The notes: generated by a model not told the origin, from the sequence alone. A DNA stretch of 32,094 bases from DATAPE01 sp034667525 (GCA_034667525.1 JAXDJO010000051.1:1-32094); one strand, 5' to 3'; counted from the first letter of the stretch, positions 8,313 to 16,294 are shown. Made by a program: numbers and translations.

Positions 8313-8925
8313 TGCGAACGCCTACGTAATAGAACCCTACCGGAGTGATGGCTCCGGAGCACATGAGCTCTCGCTCGGCCTCCATGAGGTCGGGGCGCTC
8401 CACGTGCTCGGCTATGAAGGGCACCCACTCCAAGACCTTTAGGACAAAGAATCTGTCGAGGGCCTGCCTCATCATCTCCGAATCGTGTAGTCCGGCATGT
8501 TCGGCGTTCCATGTCTGCAAGAAGTCGCTCGCAGAGGAGGCGGCGTGATGATCTGGGCCCAACATGCCCTGAGATACGCACCATTCCGCAGTTTTTTCAT
8601 CTATCAGCTCCCATCCGAACTCGAGGAGGATCAGCAGGCCATCGGGCCGAAGAAGTCTGTGGATCTTCTCGAGGCAGGCCTCCAGATCGTGGATGTGGTG
8701 GAGCGAGGTGATGGCCACCACCGCATCGAAGGGTCCTGGATCGGTGAAGGCTTCCAGGGAGACCTTGTGAACGATCGACTCGTCGGGGGCCTGAGGATCG
8801 ATGGCCGTGACCGTGTGATCCCTGGCGGCAAGGGCACGCGCGAGCTCACCGCCGCCGGCCCCTACCTCCAACACCCGGCTCCGCGGCTGCGGCAAGCTGG
8901 ACGCGACGTACGCCTCGACGTTCAC
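8305..8925 (-). CDS. class I SAM-dependent methyltransferase (Methyltransf_11-like)
   Basis: A 206-residue methyltransferase. Motif I is VLEVGAGGGELARALAA (about residues 18-34), motif II is TVTAIDPQAP, then AVVAITSLHHIHDLEACLEKIHRLLRPDGLLILLEFGW gives motifs IV-VI, with the LHHI signature of small-molecule or lipid methyltransferases. It is short for the family. The start is GTG 8925 (MNVEAYVASSL). No purine-rich ribosome binding site precedes it, and an in-frame TGA lies about 16 codons upstream, so the N-terminus is not secure. It lies between two secreted-protein genes and upstream of, in line with, the beta-helix gene. The substrate is unknown. Confidence 0.85.
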   Translation of the reverse strand: MNVEAYVASSLPQPRSRVLEVGAGGGELARALAARDHTVTAIDPQAPDESIVHKVSLEAFTDPGPFDAVVAITSLHHIHDLEACLEKIHRLLRPDGLLILLEFGWELIDEKTAEWCVSQGMLGPDHHAASSASDFLQTWNAEHAGLHDSEMMRQALDRFFVLKVLEWVPFIAEHVERPDLMEAERELMCSGAITPVGFYYVGVRTP

Positions 8926-9003
8926 CAGAGGGATGAAACCATAGGGTTGGGAGCAGAATCTCAGGTTTCATCCTCAAGTCGGTTCCCCACCTCTCCGAAG
9001 AGG

Positions 9004-9055
9004 CATATAGCCCAAATGGGCTATATGGGGCTATTGGGAAGTAGCCCATCTGGGC
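9004..9055. repeat. cluster of nested GGGCTA/TAGCCC palindromes (operator-like)
   Basis: In the divergent intergenic region there is a perfect 10-base inverted repeat, CATATAGCCC and GGGCTATATG (9004-9013 and 9018-9027), around an AAAT loop. It is followed by GGGCTA (9028-9033) paired with TAGCCC (9042-9047), and by GCCC-atct-GGGC (9044-9055). The element thus holds several alternating copies of the same half-site within 52 bases, starting about 80 bases upstream of the methyltransferase start and ending about 43 bases upstream of the LamG gene start. This arrangement suits a multi-site operator for both genes or an RNA structure in the LamG leader. No known regulator is recognised. Confidence 0.6.
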
Positions 9056-9097
9056 CATAAGGCAGATGTGGCCTTGCCAGGGAGAGAGGTAGCAGCT

Positions 9098-9847
9098 ATG
9101 AGGAGACATCCCATCAGGATCGCCGCGCTGGTCCTTACGATTTTGCTCTGCGCGGGAACAGCCGTGGCTTCAGGCAGCAGCTATCCAAATGCAGTCAACG
9201 CAAGCGGACCGATCGCCTACTACAGGTTGGACGAGACCTCGGGAACCACCGCCCATACGGTTTCGGGTTCCTACAACGGGACTTACACGTTTTCCCCGAA
9301 TCTTGGTCAAACCGGACTGGTTCACAACACCGATCAAGCTCCGGGCTTCAGCGGCGATGACCGCGTCGTAGCGAACAGCTTGTCGCGTCGGACCAGCTGG
9401 CCCGGCCTGACCTTGGAGGCATGGGTCCTCGTTACACAGAACACGCAGGAGGAGCACATCATGGTGTTCTCGACTTGGGACGGTAACCAAGCCCCCGCGA
9501 TCCTTCACGATCAGCCGACCAAAAGGTTCAAGTACCGGGACGGGTACACGACCGCCTACTCGACGACTATCCCGCAGATCGGCAAGGTCTATTACGTAGT
9601 GGCAACCATCGACACTTCGAACCACGGAACCCTCTACGTGAACGGTCAGGCACAGGCGCACTTCACAACGAAGAAGCGCCCACTTTCGAACGGACTGTTC
9701 ACGATCGGTGCGGACTACGACTGCCACTCCTGCAACGGCAACCCCGTGGTCGATACCTACTGGCACGGGAAGATCGACGAAGCTGCGGTGTATGACCGCG
9801 CGTTGTCGGCAAGCGAAGTGACGGCTCACTACCAGGCAGGTCTATAA
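9098..9847 (+). CDS. secreted LamG/concanavalin-A-like lectin domain protein
   Basis: A 249-residue protein. The start at ATG 9098 is supported by GGGAGAGAGG 8-10 bases upstream and by the signal peptide that follows it (MRRHPIRIAALVLTILLCAGTAVASG). The mature part opens with YPNAVNASGPIAYYRLDETSGTTA, the standard beginning of LamG_3/concanavalin A-like sandwiches. It continues with LTLEAWVLV, KVYYVVATIDTSNHGTLYVNGQ and the closing GKIDEAAVYDRALSASEVTAHYQAG. A CHSC pair sits in the loop before the last strands. The whole mature protein is one lectin domain, so it probably binds a surface or environmental glycan rather than acting as an enzyme. It shares a terminator with the convergent copper-module operon. 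Confidence 0.92.
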   Translation: MRRHPIRIAALVLTILLCAGTAVASGSSYPNAVNASGPIAYYRLDETSGTTAHTVSGSYNGTYTFSPNLGQTGLVHNTDQAPGFSGDDRVVANSLSRRTSWPGLTLEAWVLVTQNTQEEHIMVFSTWDGNQAPAILHDQPTKRFKYRDGYTTAYSTTIPQIGKVYYVVATIDTSNHGTLYVNGQAQAHFTTKKRPLSNGLFTIGADYDCHSCNGNPVVDTYWHGKIDEAAVYDRALSASEVTAHYQAGL

Positions 9848-9883
9848 AGCCCGAACTTAACGGGTAAAGCCCGAACTTAACGG
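9845..9883. repeat. two 19-base tandem direct repeats at the LamG gene stop
   Basis: TAAAGCCCGAACTTAACGG occurs at 9845-9863 and again, identical, at 9865-9883, with one G between them. The first copy begins exactly at the TAA stop codon of the LamG gene, so the duplication adds a second in-line TAA just downstream. It could be a local slippage duplication or a short binding element. Nothing else in the window matches it. Confidence 0.8.
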
Positions 9884-9890
9884 TGCGTTG

Positions 9891-9918
9891 GTGGAGCGGC
9901 GGATTTTCGCCGCTCCAC
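9891..9918. terminator. bidirectional hairpin terminator
   Basis: A perfect 11-base GC-rich inverted repeat, GTGGAGCGGCG and CGCCGCTCCAC (9891-9901 and 9908-9918), with a GATTTT loop. It lies between the converging LamG gene (stop 9847) and the last gene of the copper-module operon (stop 9926). Without a U-run it would be a high-GC type terminator serving both directions. Confidence 0.75.
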
Positions 9919-9925
9919 TACCGCG

Positions 9926-10681
9926 TTAGCCCCGTCTGCGCTTGGGTGAGGTGGAGTGATTAGATCGTCGACGCATCCACCATCCCAGAAAGCCCGCGAT
10001 TGCCAATATGACGATGGCCGCAATCACGTAAAGCAACACATGGTTGGTGCTGCCGGCACTCTTGATGGGAACGACTACCGCCACCAGCTCTGGCGCTGGA
10101 ATCAGACCGCTTGCCTGTTGCTGCACAGTCGAGTCCTGCGTTTTGATACTGATCCACGTCTTTCCATCCTTCGAAGCAACAAGGATGTGCTGAGGCTTAA
10201 CGAAGCTCTTGTCGGCGGGGTACACCAAGATCACCCTCTGCGGATGAGCAAAACGTTTCACCTGACTGTTGCCAGGCTCTTCTTTGACTGTGATCCGGTA
10301 TACGTTCCCATCGATCTGGAAGCCATGCGGCTGGCTGGTGGATGCGGCACTCATTGGTGAGATCGAGATGCTGGCGCTAGTGGGTTTCGCGCTCGGGGGC
10401 AGTGTCCCCGGATCGAGGATCATCGACAGTTGAGAGTCTCTTGTCGTGAAGGCACCAGCTTCAGATCTTCCGCCGGTGAATTTCAGCGAGAAGGTACCGC
10501 CGTAAGGTTTCTTGTTGCCGGCGGCAAGATCTGCGGGAGGCTGCACCCACCGATAGGCGGGTGGCGGGGCGAGCCCGTCGAGAACGGGCCGCGTGCCGAA
10601 GGGGTCGAGATGTTGTGTGACGACGGCTCCAACCAGATAGAGAAGGGCAGCGCCGCCGCCGAGCAGAAGGCGCCGCTTCAT
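9926..10681 (-). CDS. membrane-anchored protein of unknown function, last gene of copper-module operon
   Basis: A 251-residue protein of no family I recognise. It starts with MKRRLLLGGGAALLYLVGAVVTQ (signal or anchor helix), has a soluble beta-rich domain of about 190 residues exposed outside the membrane, and ends in a second helix (VLLYVIAAIVILAIAGFLGWW) with an Arg-rich RRRSN...KRRRG cytoplasmic tail. The start is ATG 10681, which overlaps the TGA of the solute-binding protein gene (ATGA); the longer open frame to 10762 would overlap that gene heavily and is unlikely. The coupling suggests it works with the binding protein, perhaps anchoring or signalling from it. This is inference. A strong hairpin follows the gene. 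Confidence 0.75.
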   Translation of the reverse strand: MKRRLLLGGGAALLYLVGAVVTQHLDPFGTRPVLDGLAPPPAYRWVQPPADLAAGNKKPYGGTFSLKFTGGRSEAGAFTTRDSQLSMILDPGTLPPSAKPTSASISISPMSAASTSQPHGFQIDGNVYRITVKEEPGNSQVKRFAHPQRVILVYPADKSFVKPQHILVASKDGKTWISIKTQDSTVQQQASGLIPAPELVAVVVPIKSAGSTNHVLLYVIAAIVILAIAGFLGWWMRRRSNHSTSPKRRRG

Positions 10682-11958
10682 CCGTTGATGCTCGAGACCT
10701 GCATCTTCTGCGTGGCAAAACGGGGTGGCCACACGACCGCGCGTTTGTCGACTCCCACCCACTCCCAGATCACGCTCGACGCATGTATGTTCTCGCTGGC
10801 GGTCTTAGTGGAGGTGCCAAACCTGAGCCCGCTGCCATTCGGAAGCGTGCCCTTCGGCAGATCCAGCGATCTTGCTGCGGACGCTACTGCGCTAGGAGTG
10901 GCCGAAGCCGCGTGGGGCAAGACGAAGTGCAGCAGGGCCCAGGCTCCCGAGAAACCAGCAAGCGCAGCCGCAGACATATCGGCGTGGTATCTGTGCTGAT
11001 ACGACCGTTCAGCCTTTTGCAGGAGGGTTCGCGCCGCTGGGTCCAGCCCTCCGGGGGCCATGTACTCGGCGGCGGGTTTATCGGACGCAAACACGCCGAC
11101 AGCCTCCTTGCCCAAACGGGCTCCGAACGCCGGCATGCAATAGCTCGATGAGGACCCGATGTTTCCCAGGAGATGTAGGTGATGCCGCACAATGGCTCTC
11201 CGCAATCCAACCCCGTCGTTGATGTAGGCCGAGACGAAGAGGATGTCGGGCCGGGCTCGTGCGAGGGATCTGACGAGTTTGGCGTAGTGGGGTCGTAGTG
11301 GGTTGTATCCGAAGCGACCCACGAAAGGGAGGTGGAGTTTGTGGATCTCATGGATGGCGCCTGAAGCCACACTCCGCCCGTAGATGTCATTCACATTGGC
11401 GACCGCATAGCGCAGCGAGCTTCCTCGCCGGTGAATGGCACGCGCGTACCTCTTCGCCATGAAGGAGATCGCTGCACTTCCCAGCGAGGAGCCTGTGGGA
11501 GCCACCCGGAAGAACGCGCCGCTCTTAGGTTCTGCAACTTGCGGAGGACCGACCATCCAGCGGCCGTTGTCGTTCATGTCGCCGACTGCGCCCGTTTCCC
11601 AGAAGAGCATGCCCTTGGCTATGGCGATCCTCGCTGCCGGAGCCGAGATTGTGCTCCCGTAACTACCGATCACCAGGCGTGTGCCGCTTTGGCTGAGGTG
11701 TTGCATCGCACCAGGCACCGAATCTTGGTCCGCAACGTCGAGCGCTTCTAGGGCGACCCTCCGTCCCGCAACGCCACCACTGGCATTGACCATATCTACG
11801 GCCAACTTCACGCCGTGGTACTCCTCGATCCCCCCGGGCCCCTGCGCACCGCTTAGCGGATAGATCGCTCCGATCACAAGCGGCGTGGTGCCGCCGGAGG
11901 AGCTACAGCCAGCGCACAGGAGGCCGGCGATCGCTGAAATCGCAAGGAGGCGCCTCAT
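10678..11958 (-). CDS. LivK-type (Peripla_BP_6) solute-binding protein, probable lipoprotein
   Basis: A 426-residue type I periplasmic binding protein. The N-terminus MRRLLAISAIAGLLCAGCSSSGG is an export signal with a lipobox-like LCAGC (Cys18). The mature part begins PLVIGAIYPLSGAQGPGG, continues GVKLAVDMVNASGGVAGRRV and later RLVIGSYGSTISAPAARIA, all diagnostic of branched-chain amino-acid-type (LivK/LivJ) receptors. The start ATG 11958 overlaps the stop of the CPBP protease gene by 4 bases. The 26 residues upstream in frame are not signal-like. No LivH, LivM, LivG or LivF homologue is in the window, so it is an orphan receptor inside a CopCD operon, possibly a sensor rather than a transporter component. 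Confidence 0.88.
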   Translation of the reverse strand: MRRLLAISAIAGLLCAGCSSSGGTTPLVIGAIYPLSGAQGPGGIEEYHGVKLAVDMVNASGGVAGRRVALEALDVADQDSVPGAMQHLSQSGTRLVIGSYGSTISAPAARIAIAKGMLFWETGAVGDMNDNGRWMVGPPQVAEPKSGAFFRVAPTGSSLGSAAISFMAKRYARAIHRRGSSLRYAVANVNDIYGRSVASGAIHEIHKLHLPFVGRFGYNPLRPHYAKLVRSLARARPDILFVSAYINDGVGLRRAIVRHHLHLLGNIGSSSSYCMPAFGARLGKEAVGVFASDKPAAEYMAPGGLDPAARTLLQKAERSYQHRYHADMSAAALAGFSGAWALLHFVLPHAASATPSAVASAARSLDLPKGTLPNGSGLRFGTSTKTASENIHASSVIWEWVGVDKRAVVWPPRFATQKMQVSSING

Positions 11959-12506
11959 GGCAGCACCGCCATCAGGTTGGCAAACGCATGCGTCGCTGCG
12001 GGGACGGTCCAGCTGCCCGAATCGCTTCGTTGCCATCCAAACAGAAGCCCGGCTCCGAAGTCGATCGGTAACGCGCGCAGTCCGTAGAAAGGAACATGCA
12101 CGAGTGCAAAGGCGGTGGCCGACGCGACGATGGCAAGGTCTTGGCCCAGAGGTTCGAGACGAGCGAACAGCGCTCCCCGGAACAAACCTTCCTCCGCCAC
12201 AGCGGCGAGAAGGCTGATCACGACGCCGGCCCCCGTGGAGCGCGACTGCACGGGGGCGGCCAGAAGTAGCCGGACAAGTGCTACCGACAGGATTCCCAAA
12301 GCCAGAGGCATCCGCGCCTGGTGGAGGGTGGTCTTGGTGAGGGCCGGCCGGGAAATGACAAGGATCGATACGTAAATGGTGCCCAGCAGCCAGAGGGTGA
12401 CCGCGCCTTGGTTCAGCAGTAGCAGGCGTGCGCCCAGAAGCAGCATGCAGATCCCTAATGCAAGAGTGTTGCTGCGGCTTGGTGAGAGATCGACGGCCGC
12501 GTTCAC
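11955..12506 (-). CDS. CPBP family intramembrane glutamic protease (CAAX/Abi)
   Basis: A 183-residue polytopic protein with 4-5 hydrophobic helices. It has all family motifs: EEGLFRG (Glu105-Glu106 and Arg110), FALVH (Phe133, His137) and HAFAN (His173, Asn177). CPBP enzymes are Rce1-like proteases acting inside the membrane; bacterial members function in immunity to bacteriocins, in protein maturation or in anti-sigma cleavage. Starting at GTG 12506, it overlaps the upstream lipoprotein gene by 4 bases (GTGA), with GAGGTGAAAAA as ribosome binding site inside that gene. It likewise overlaps the binding-protein gene downstream. Its place inside a copper operon is unusual. It may process one of the neighbouring surface proteins. 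Confidence 0.88.
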   Translation of the reverse strand: MNAAVDLSPSRSNTLALGICMLLLGARLLLLNQGAVTLWLLGTIYVSILVISRPALTKTTLHQARMPLALGILSVALVRLLLAAPVQSRSTGAGVVISLLAAVAEEGLFRGALFARLEPLGQDLAIVASATAFALVHVPFYGLRALPIDFGAGLLFGWQRSDSGSWTVPAATHAFANLMAVLP

Positions 12507-12931
12507 TTTTTCACCTCGAATGCGATCTCCTGAAAGACGCGCGGATCGAATGGAAGGTGATCGGAAGCGACGAATTCCACCCGCAACGTGTGGGTCCCCG
12601 GCGTGATCTTCGAGATGGTGTCCTTTAGCCCGTAATTCATCGAGACGATGCTTCCATCCAATGAAACATGTATGTGTCCTTTCCGGGGGTTGATGTGGGT
12701 GGTGGTGGGCTTCACGATCTGGGCGTTCTTAAGAGCAAGATGAATGGGGAGGGTATCCCCGTGAATCACCTCTCCGTTGTGAGGGGACAAGATGCTGATC
12801 TTCGCGGGCGAGCTGGGTCGCGACGCGGGTGCAGTGGGGCCCGTTGCAGGGCCACTCGAACCACTACTCCCACAGGCAGCGAGCGCCAGCGGGATCAGCA
12901 AGGCTCCCGCGATCATTCTCCATCGATTCAC
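12503..12931 (-). CDS. small lipoprotein with HxH motif
   Basis: A 142-residue lipoprotein. The signal peptide ends LALAACGSSG (lipidated Cys20), followed by a Gly/Ser/Pro linker to about residue 43 and a single Ig-like beta domain. This contains KGHIHVSLDG (HxH), an STMNYG-like strand, ITPGTHTLRVEFVASDHLPF and a final strand. The H-x-H plus SDHLPF arrangement resembles small secreted domains associated with metal handling, but I cannot name a family with certainty. It starts at GTG 12931 with GGGAGGCGCG upstream, 13 bases after the CopC-CopD stop, and ends overlapping the CPBP start. Within the operon it is a candidate periplasmic copper-binding or chaperone lipoprotein (inference). Confidence 0.8.
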   Translation of the reverse strand: MNRWRMIAGALLIPLALAACGSSGSSGPATGPTAPASRPSSPAKISILSPHNGEVIHGDTLPIHLALKNAQIVKPTTTHINPRKGHIHVSLDGSIVSMNYGLKDTISKITPGTHTLRVEFVASDHLPFDPRVFQEIAFEVKK

Positions 12932-12944
12932 CTACGCGCCTCCC

Positions 12945-14924
12945 TCACTTGATCTGTTGGCCGAAATGACCGGTAACCGAAACTCCGGATCTCGTCTTTG
13001 CGGTGACTGTAAATACCCACTTGCCCGGCGTCAGCTTGATATTGGCAACAAAGTGACCCTTGTCAAAGCGGCTTAACTTCACGGGAACGTGGCCTCCTTG
13101 AGGATCTGCTGCCGACGCGTGGGCGGAGGCGATGGCTTCTTCTCGACCACCAGATGCAAAGAACGTGAAATGGACGTTGTTGATCCCCGGGTGCCCGGGA
13201 TCGATATAAGTCTGAAGCTTGCCGCCTGTCGCGATCGTGATGTTGTAGACGGTCGGCTGTCCCGCAACGCGCTGGGTGGTGATCTGCTCGGGCTCGGTGC
13301 GCGTTTGCACTCTCAGGGGAACATCCACGGCGGTCGCCCGTTCCTGGATCGTTGCTGTTACCGCCCATCGACCGGGCAGGGAAAGGTTGGTTCCCTTGCC
13401 CACCCAGCTTCCCGGAGCCCTTTTGGAGAGCTTCAGAGTCGATGCACCTACGTCCGGCCGTGCGGGTAGAGAGAAGCCCAGGGTCACTGCCCGCGCAGTG
13501 ACCGGCCGGCCCGTGTCGAAATCTCGCACCTCTGCATCAAAGTTGTTCTGTCCTGGAAAGCCGGGTGACACAGTCAGTGTCAAGCGCACCGAGGTTGCAA
13601 AGTCGTGACCACTGACAACCACCGGCTTAGGAATTGCTGCCGACTCAGCGCTTGCGATGTCCACTGGGGGCGGTAGTTGGCTGAGGATTCCCGTCGCCCC
13701 GAGGATCACGGCCGCCAGGAGGATCTCCGCGGCGACGGTCCGGCTGAGGCCCTTTGACCCCGGACGCTGCTTTTCCCACGCGGGGATGTTGACGTACCTG
13801 TTGAGCGCACCAAGAGCGACCAGCGCAAGGAAGAGGCCTATCTTGACCAGCAGCGTCACGCCGAAGGAGGTGGAAAGGGCCGCCCTCCACTTTCCGATGC
13901 CGCCGATCTCGTCGAGAGCACGCAATGTTCCGGTAACTGCGACTACTCCGAGGGAGATCCCGAAAAGCCAAGAGAATCTACGAATGTCCGCAGTCCGCTC
14001 TCCCGCGGCGCGGCCGCGCAAGGTGACTATCAGCCACACAAGCCCGCCGACCCAGATGCCCACGGCCGCGATGTGAATGAATTGCACGGGTACGTTGAAC
14101 CAGGTCATGTGGAGGCTCGCATGTGAGCCCACCGCGTGGAACCATATCGCCACGAGCGCACCAAACCCAGCGAGGAGATATCCAGCAGTCTCTCGATCCC
14201 GCGAGATAGTGAGGATTCCCAGCCCGCTCAGTGCCACCCCCAGAGCCTGCTCGGCGAGATTGCGCCCGGTCGACGAACGCAGGAGCTGGCCAAACCCCAC
14301 CCCGATTGTCGAGCGCGCCGACACGACCATCAAGACGATGCCAGCTAGAGCCACAAGCCAGGCCAGGGGCAATCCCCGCCGGATCCGCGCGTCGTTGCTC
14401 TTGAACACTGAGCGAGCTGCGACGGCGGCCGCAAGCACCAAGCTGAGCCCCCAATAGAGCATCCATCGGCCCGCGACACTGAGGGCGGCGGGGCTTGGCG
14501 TCGTCGGTGTTTGCGTGGTGGGCTTCGTGGACGAAGCCTGTGGCGATCTGCCGATCCCGAACGCGAACGATCCCGCGGTGACGTGCCCGTCGACCTTCGA
14601 CACCACTCGCCAGCTCACCGTGTAGACCCCCTTCGCCAGATGGCCGACTGAGATCTGCAGTGCCGTCGGTGTCCCAGCCACTGGGGTTGGTTTGCTCGAC
14701 GAGACCGAAGCTCCCGACGAATCCAGGAGTTGTATGGACGACACCCCTAGATCGGGAGTCTCGGTGAAATCCAGAAGGATCTTCGACGGGGCGCGGTTGA
14801 GCTGGGCGCCGTCGGCAGGAGTCGTGCTGCGAAGAAGAGCGTGCGCATCGGCGGGTACAGACGACGCGATGAGCCAGCCGGCAATCAAGAAGATCGCGAC
14901 GAGCGCCGCCCGCGTACTTTTCAT
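12945..14924 (-). CDS. CopC-CopD fusion copper-transport protein with extra C-terminal domains
   Basis: A 659-residue protein. Residues 1-27 are a signal peptide (cleavage ADA-H). Residues 28-127 are a CopC domain with the mature N-terminal His28 and His114 (SKVDGHVTAGSF), the usual Cu(II) ligands. Next comes a linker and eight or so membrane helices (about 150-430), the CopD part. The last 230 residues are extracytoplasmic: a YtkA/FixH-like beta domain and a further domain with DPGHPGINNVHFTFF and DPQGGHVPVKL. CopC binds Cu(II) outside and CopD is thought to pass copper across the membrane. CopCD fusions are common in actinobacteria. The start ATG 14924 overlaps the preceding gene's TGA by 4 bases. 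Confidence 0.92.
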   Translation of the reverse strand: MKSTRAALVAIFLIAGWLIASSVPADAHALLRSTTPADGAQLNRAPSKILLDFTETPDLGVSSIQLLDSSGASVSSSKPTPVAGTPTALQISVGHLAKGVYTVSWRVVSKVDGHVTAGSFAFGIGRSPQASSTKPTTQTPTTPSPAALSVAGRWMLYWGLSLVLAAAVAARSVFKSNDARIRRGLPLAWLVALAGIVLMVVSARSTIGVGFGQLLRSSTGRNLAEQALGVALSGLGILTISRDRETAGYLLAGFGALVAIWFHAVGSHASLHMTWFNVPVQFIHIAAVGIWVGGLVWLIVTLRGRAAGERTADIRRFSWLFGISLGVVAVTGTLRALDEIGGIGKWRAALSTSFGVTLLVKIGLFLALVALGALNRYVNIPAWEKQRPGSKGLSRTVAAEILLAAVILGATGILSQLPPPVDIASAESAAIPKPVVVSGHDFATSVRLTLTVSPGFPGQNNFDAEVRDFDTGRPVTARAVTLGFSLPARPDVGASTLKLSKRAPGSWVGKGTNLSLPGRWAVTATIQERATAVDVPLRVQTRTEPEQITTQRVAGQPTVYNITIATGGKLQTYIDPGHPGINNVHFTFFASGGREEAIASAHASAADPQGGHVPVKLSRFDKGHFVANIKLTPGKWVFTVTAKTRSGVSVTGHFGQQIK

Positions 14925-15583
14925 CTGGCTTTTCGCCGCATCCCCAAGGCGCCCACGATCAGTGCAATGACCGCGAGTGTCAGAGCCACCAGTGTGAGAT
15001 TGCGGTTGCTGGCAGCTTGATCCGATGCGTTCGACCTTGCGGTTGTGATGTCGGCATTGAGCCGTGAGGTCTCGCGGTTCAGCAGGTCGTTCAACTGACC
15101 AGCTGTGGGGTCCTTGGCGGGAAACTCGACGCTCTGGGGATCGGTCACATCGGAGAAGGTCTTAGGCCCAGACTTGAAGATCTCACTTACCTTGTGCCCG
15201 TGGATCGAACCCGCGAAGTGGAATGAGTACACCCCCGGCCGGGTTGGGATGAACCACCCGCGGTAATCGCCCGGCGTGCCGGACTCTCCGATCTCGAAAT
15301 CTGGCTCCATGGTTATGGGAGCCATCTTCTGTGACTGATAGGACACTTGCACCTGCAGCGTAGGGCCCAGATCGTTGATGGGTTTGCCTGTCTTTTCATC
15401 GCTTAAAAACAATTGGACGCTGTTCTTCAGCCCGGCGTACGCGGGTTCGTCCCCGAAACCGACGGCGAAGTGATAGCGGCCTACCTTCCTTTCCTGGTGC
15501 GCCAGCGCGGGGCCACAAAGAACCGCAACCATCCCGATAGCTAGCGCTACCAAGACTGCCGCGCGTGCCAACGGTCTAGACAT
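14921..15583 (-). CDS. secreted membrane-anchored protein with predicted N-terminal His after cleavage
   Basis: A 220-residue protein. It has a signal peptide (residues 1-28, ending PALA-H), a beta-rich domain (about 29-150) with HQERKVGRYHFAVGFGDEPAYAG and GVYSFHFAGSIHGHKV, a helical stretch of about 35 residues (AGQLNDLLNRETSRLNADIT), and a C-terminal helix (NLTLVALTLAVIALIVGALG) with MRRKAR inside. The predicted mature protein begins with His29, as CopC does. This, plus His38 and the IHGH motif, suggests a copper site, although I do not recognise the family. ATG 15583 has a strong AGAGGAGG ribosome binding site, and the 3' end overlaps the copCD-like start. It may be a copper donor or acceptor for CopC-CopD. 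Confidence 0.82.
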   Translation of the reverse strand: MSRPLARAAVLVALAIGMVAVLCGPALAHQERKVGRYHFAVGFGDEPAYAGLKNSVQLFLSDEKTGKPINDLGPTLQVQVSYQSQKMAPITMEPDFEIGESGTPGDYRGWFIPTRPGVYSFHFAGSIHGHKVSEIFKSGPKTFSDVTDPQSVEFPAKDPTAGQLNDLLNRETSRLNADITTARSNASDQAASNRNLTLVALTLAVIALIVGALGMRRKAR

Positions 15584-15664
15584 GGAACCTCCTCTGGATA
15601 CGAAGCCTGGGCCGGGGGAGTTCAGTCTTTTGCGAAAGGCTTACTCCGCCTCCGGCAATGCGTC
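15584..15664 (-). other. short spacer with possible leader structure
   Basis: On the minus strand, the 81 bases between the four-helix membrane protein gene and the next gene hold two pairable arms: GCCGGAGGCGGAGT and, after about 21 bases, ACTCCCCCGGC. They could form an interrupted stem just ahead of the AGAGGAGG ribosome binding site. It might regulate the downstream copper genes, but it matches no riboswitch consensus I can recall. Confidence 0.3.
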
Positions 15665-16294
15665 TTAGGAACTGAGAGTTTGTGGAGGTCCCCGCACCCC
15701 GGTTGCACCGACCAGTTCCCGACGAAGAGCGATTCCGGTTTGGAGATGGGCATGGTGCCATGTCGTCACGCCACGAGGAGGCCTTCTCCGGCTGCCCATC
15801 AACAGGGCCACTCGACGCACCGTGCAAGTCAGCAGGAGGATCACCACAGCTCCAGCGACCGCAGTCACCACCTGCATCAATAGCCCGAGCACGTACGTGT
15901 AGTGAGAGAACATCTCCACCACGGGCGCGCGAGCAATCAGGCGCTCGGCTACTTCGAGCACGGAGAATCCGATGGATTGGATCCCGACAAGCCGCAGAAC
16001 AACGGTAAAGAACCTGAAGCCTTCGTCGCCGCTGGCCCTTGTACGGTCCCAAACTTCAACAGCCAGCCATGCCAAAGCGACGAGGAAGAAAATTAGGGAG
16101 AACTTTCCCACCGAAGCCAGATAGGAGTGGCCGCTCTGGGCCAAGACGATGACTCTCAAACCGGCGTCGCGATACGCCAGTACGTAAGCTGCCCAGTGTG
16201 CGAGCAGCAGGGCGGTCGTCGCGATCCCCGTCAAGGCCAAACGAGATGCTGTTCTACGTTGAATCACCTGGATATCCAGGGTACCCGGCCTCAC
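15665..16294 (-). CDS. four-helix integral membrane protein of unknown function
   Basis: A protein of about 209 residues, with hydrophobic helices near residues 18-38, 65-83, 100-120 and 130-160, and a hydrophilic, His-containing tail (TTWHHAHLQTG). I do not recognise the family. I used the GTG at 16294. A TTG two codons upstream (16300) is the only other option close by, and neither has a clear ribosome binding site. It is the first gene of the leftward copper-module operon, 81 bases ahead of the next one and divergent from the cupredoxin gene. A membrane component of copper handling is a reasonable guess from context only. Confidence 0.75.
   Translation of the reverse strand: MRPGTLDIQVIQRRTASRLALTGIATTALLLAHWAAYVLAYRDAGLRVIVLAQSGHSYLASVGKFSLIFFLVALAWLAVEVWDRTRASGDEGFRFFTVVLRLVGIQSIGFSVLEVAERLIARAPVVEMFSHYTYVLGLLMQVVTAVAGAVVILLLTCTVRRVALLMGSRRRPPRGVTTWHHAHLQTGIALRRELVGATGVRGPPQTLSS

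Noticed and set aside
9170..9829. Leftward 219-codon frame opposite the LamG gene
   Set aside because: The rightward frame encodes an unmistakable LamG domain with signal peptide and ribosome binding site.
11955..12506. CPBP protease as an abortive-infection (Abi) gene
   Set aside because: It is translationally coupled on both sides to copper-module and receptor genes, which argues against a stand-alone defence or bacteriocin-immunity role.
15584..15664. Riboswitch ahead of the copper genes (c-di-GMP-I or cobalamin type)
   Set aside because: The region has pairable arms but is short and lacks the conserved cores of these classes; kept only as a possible leader structure.
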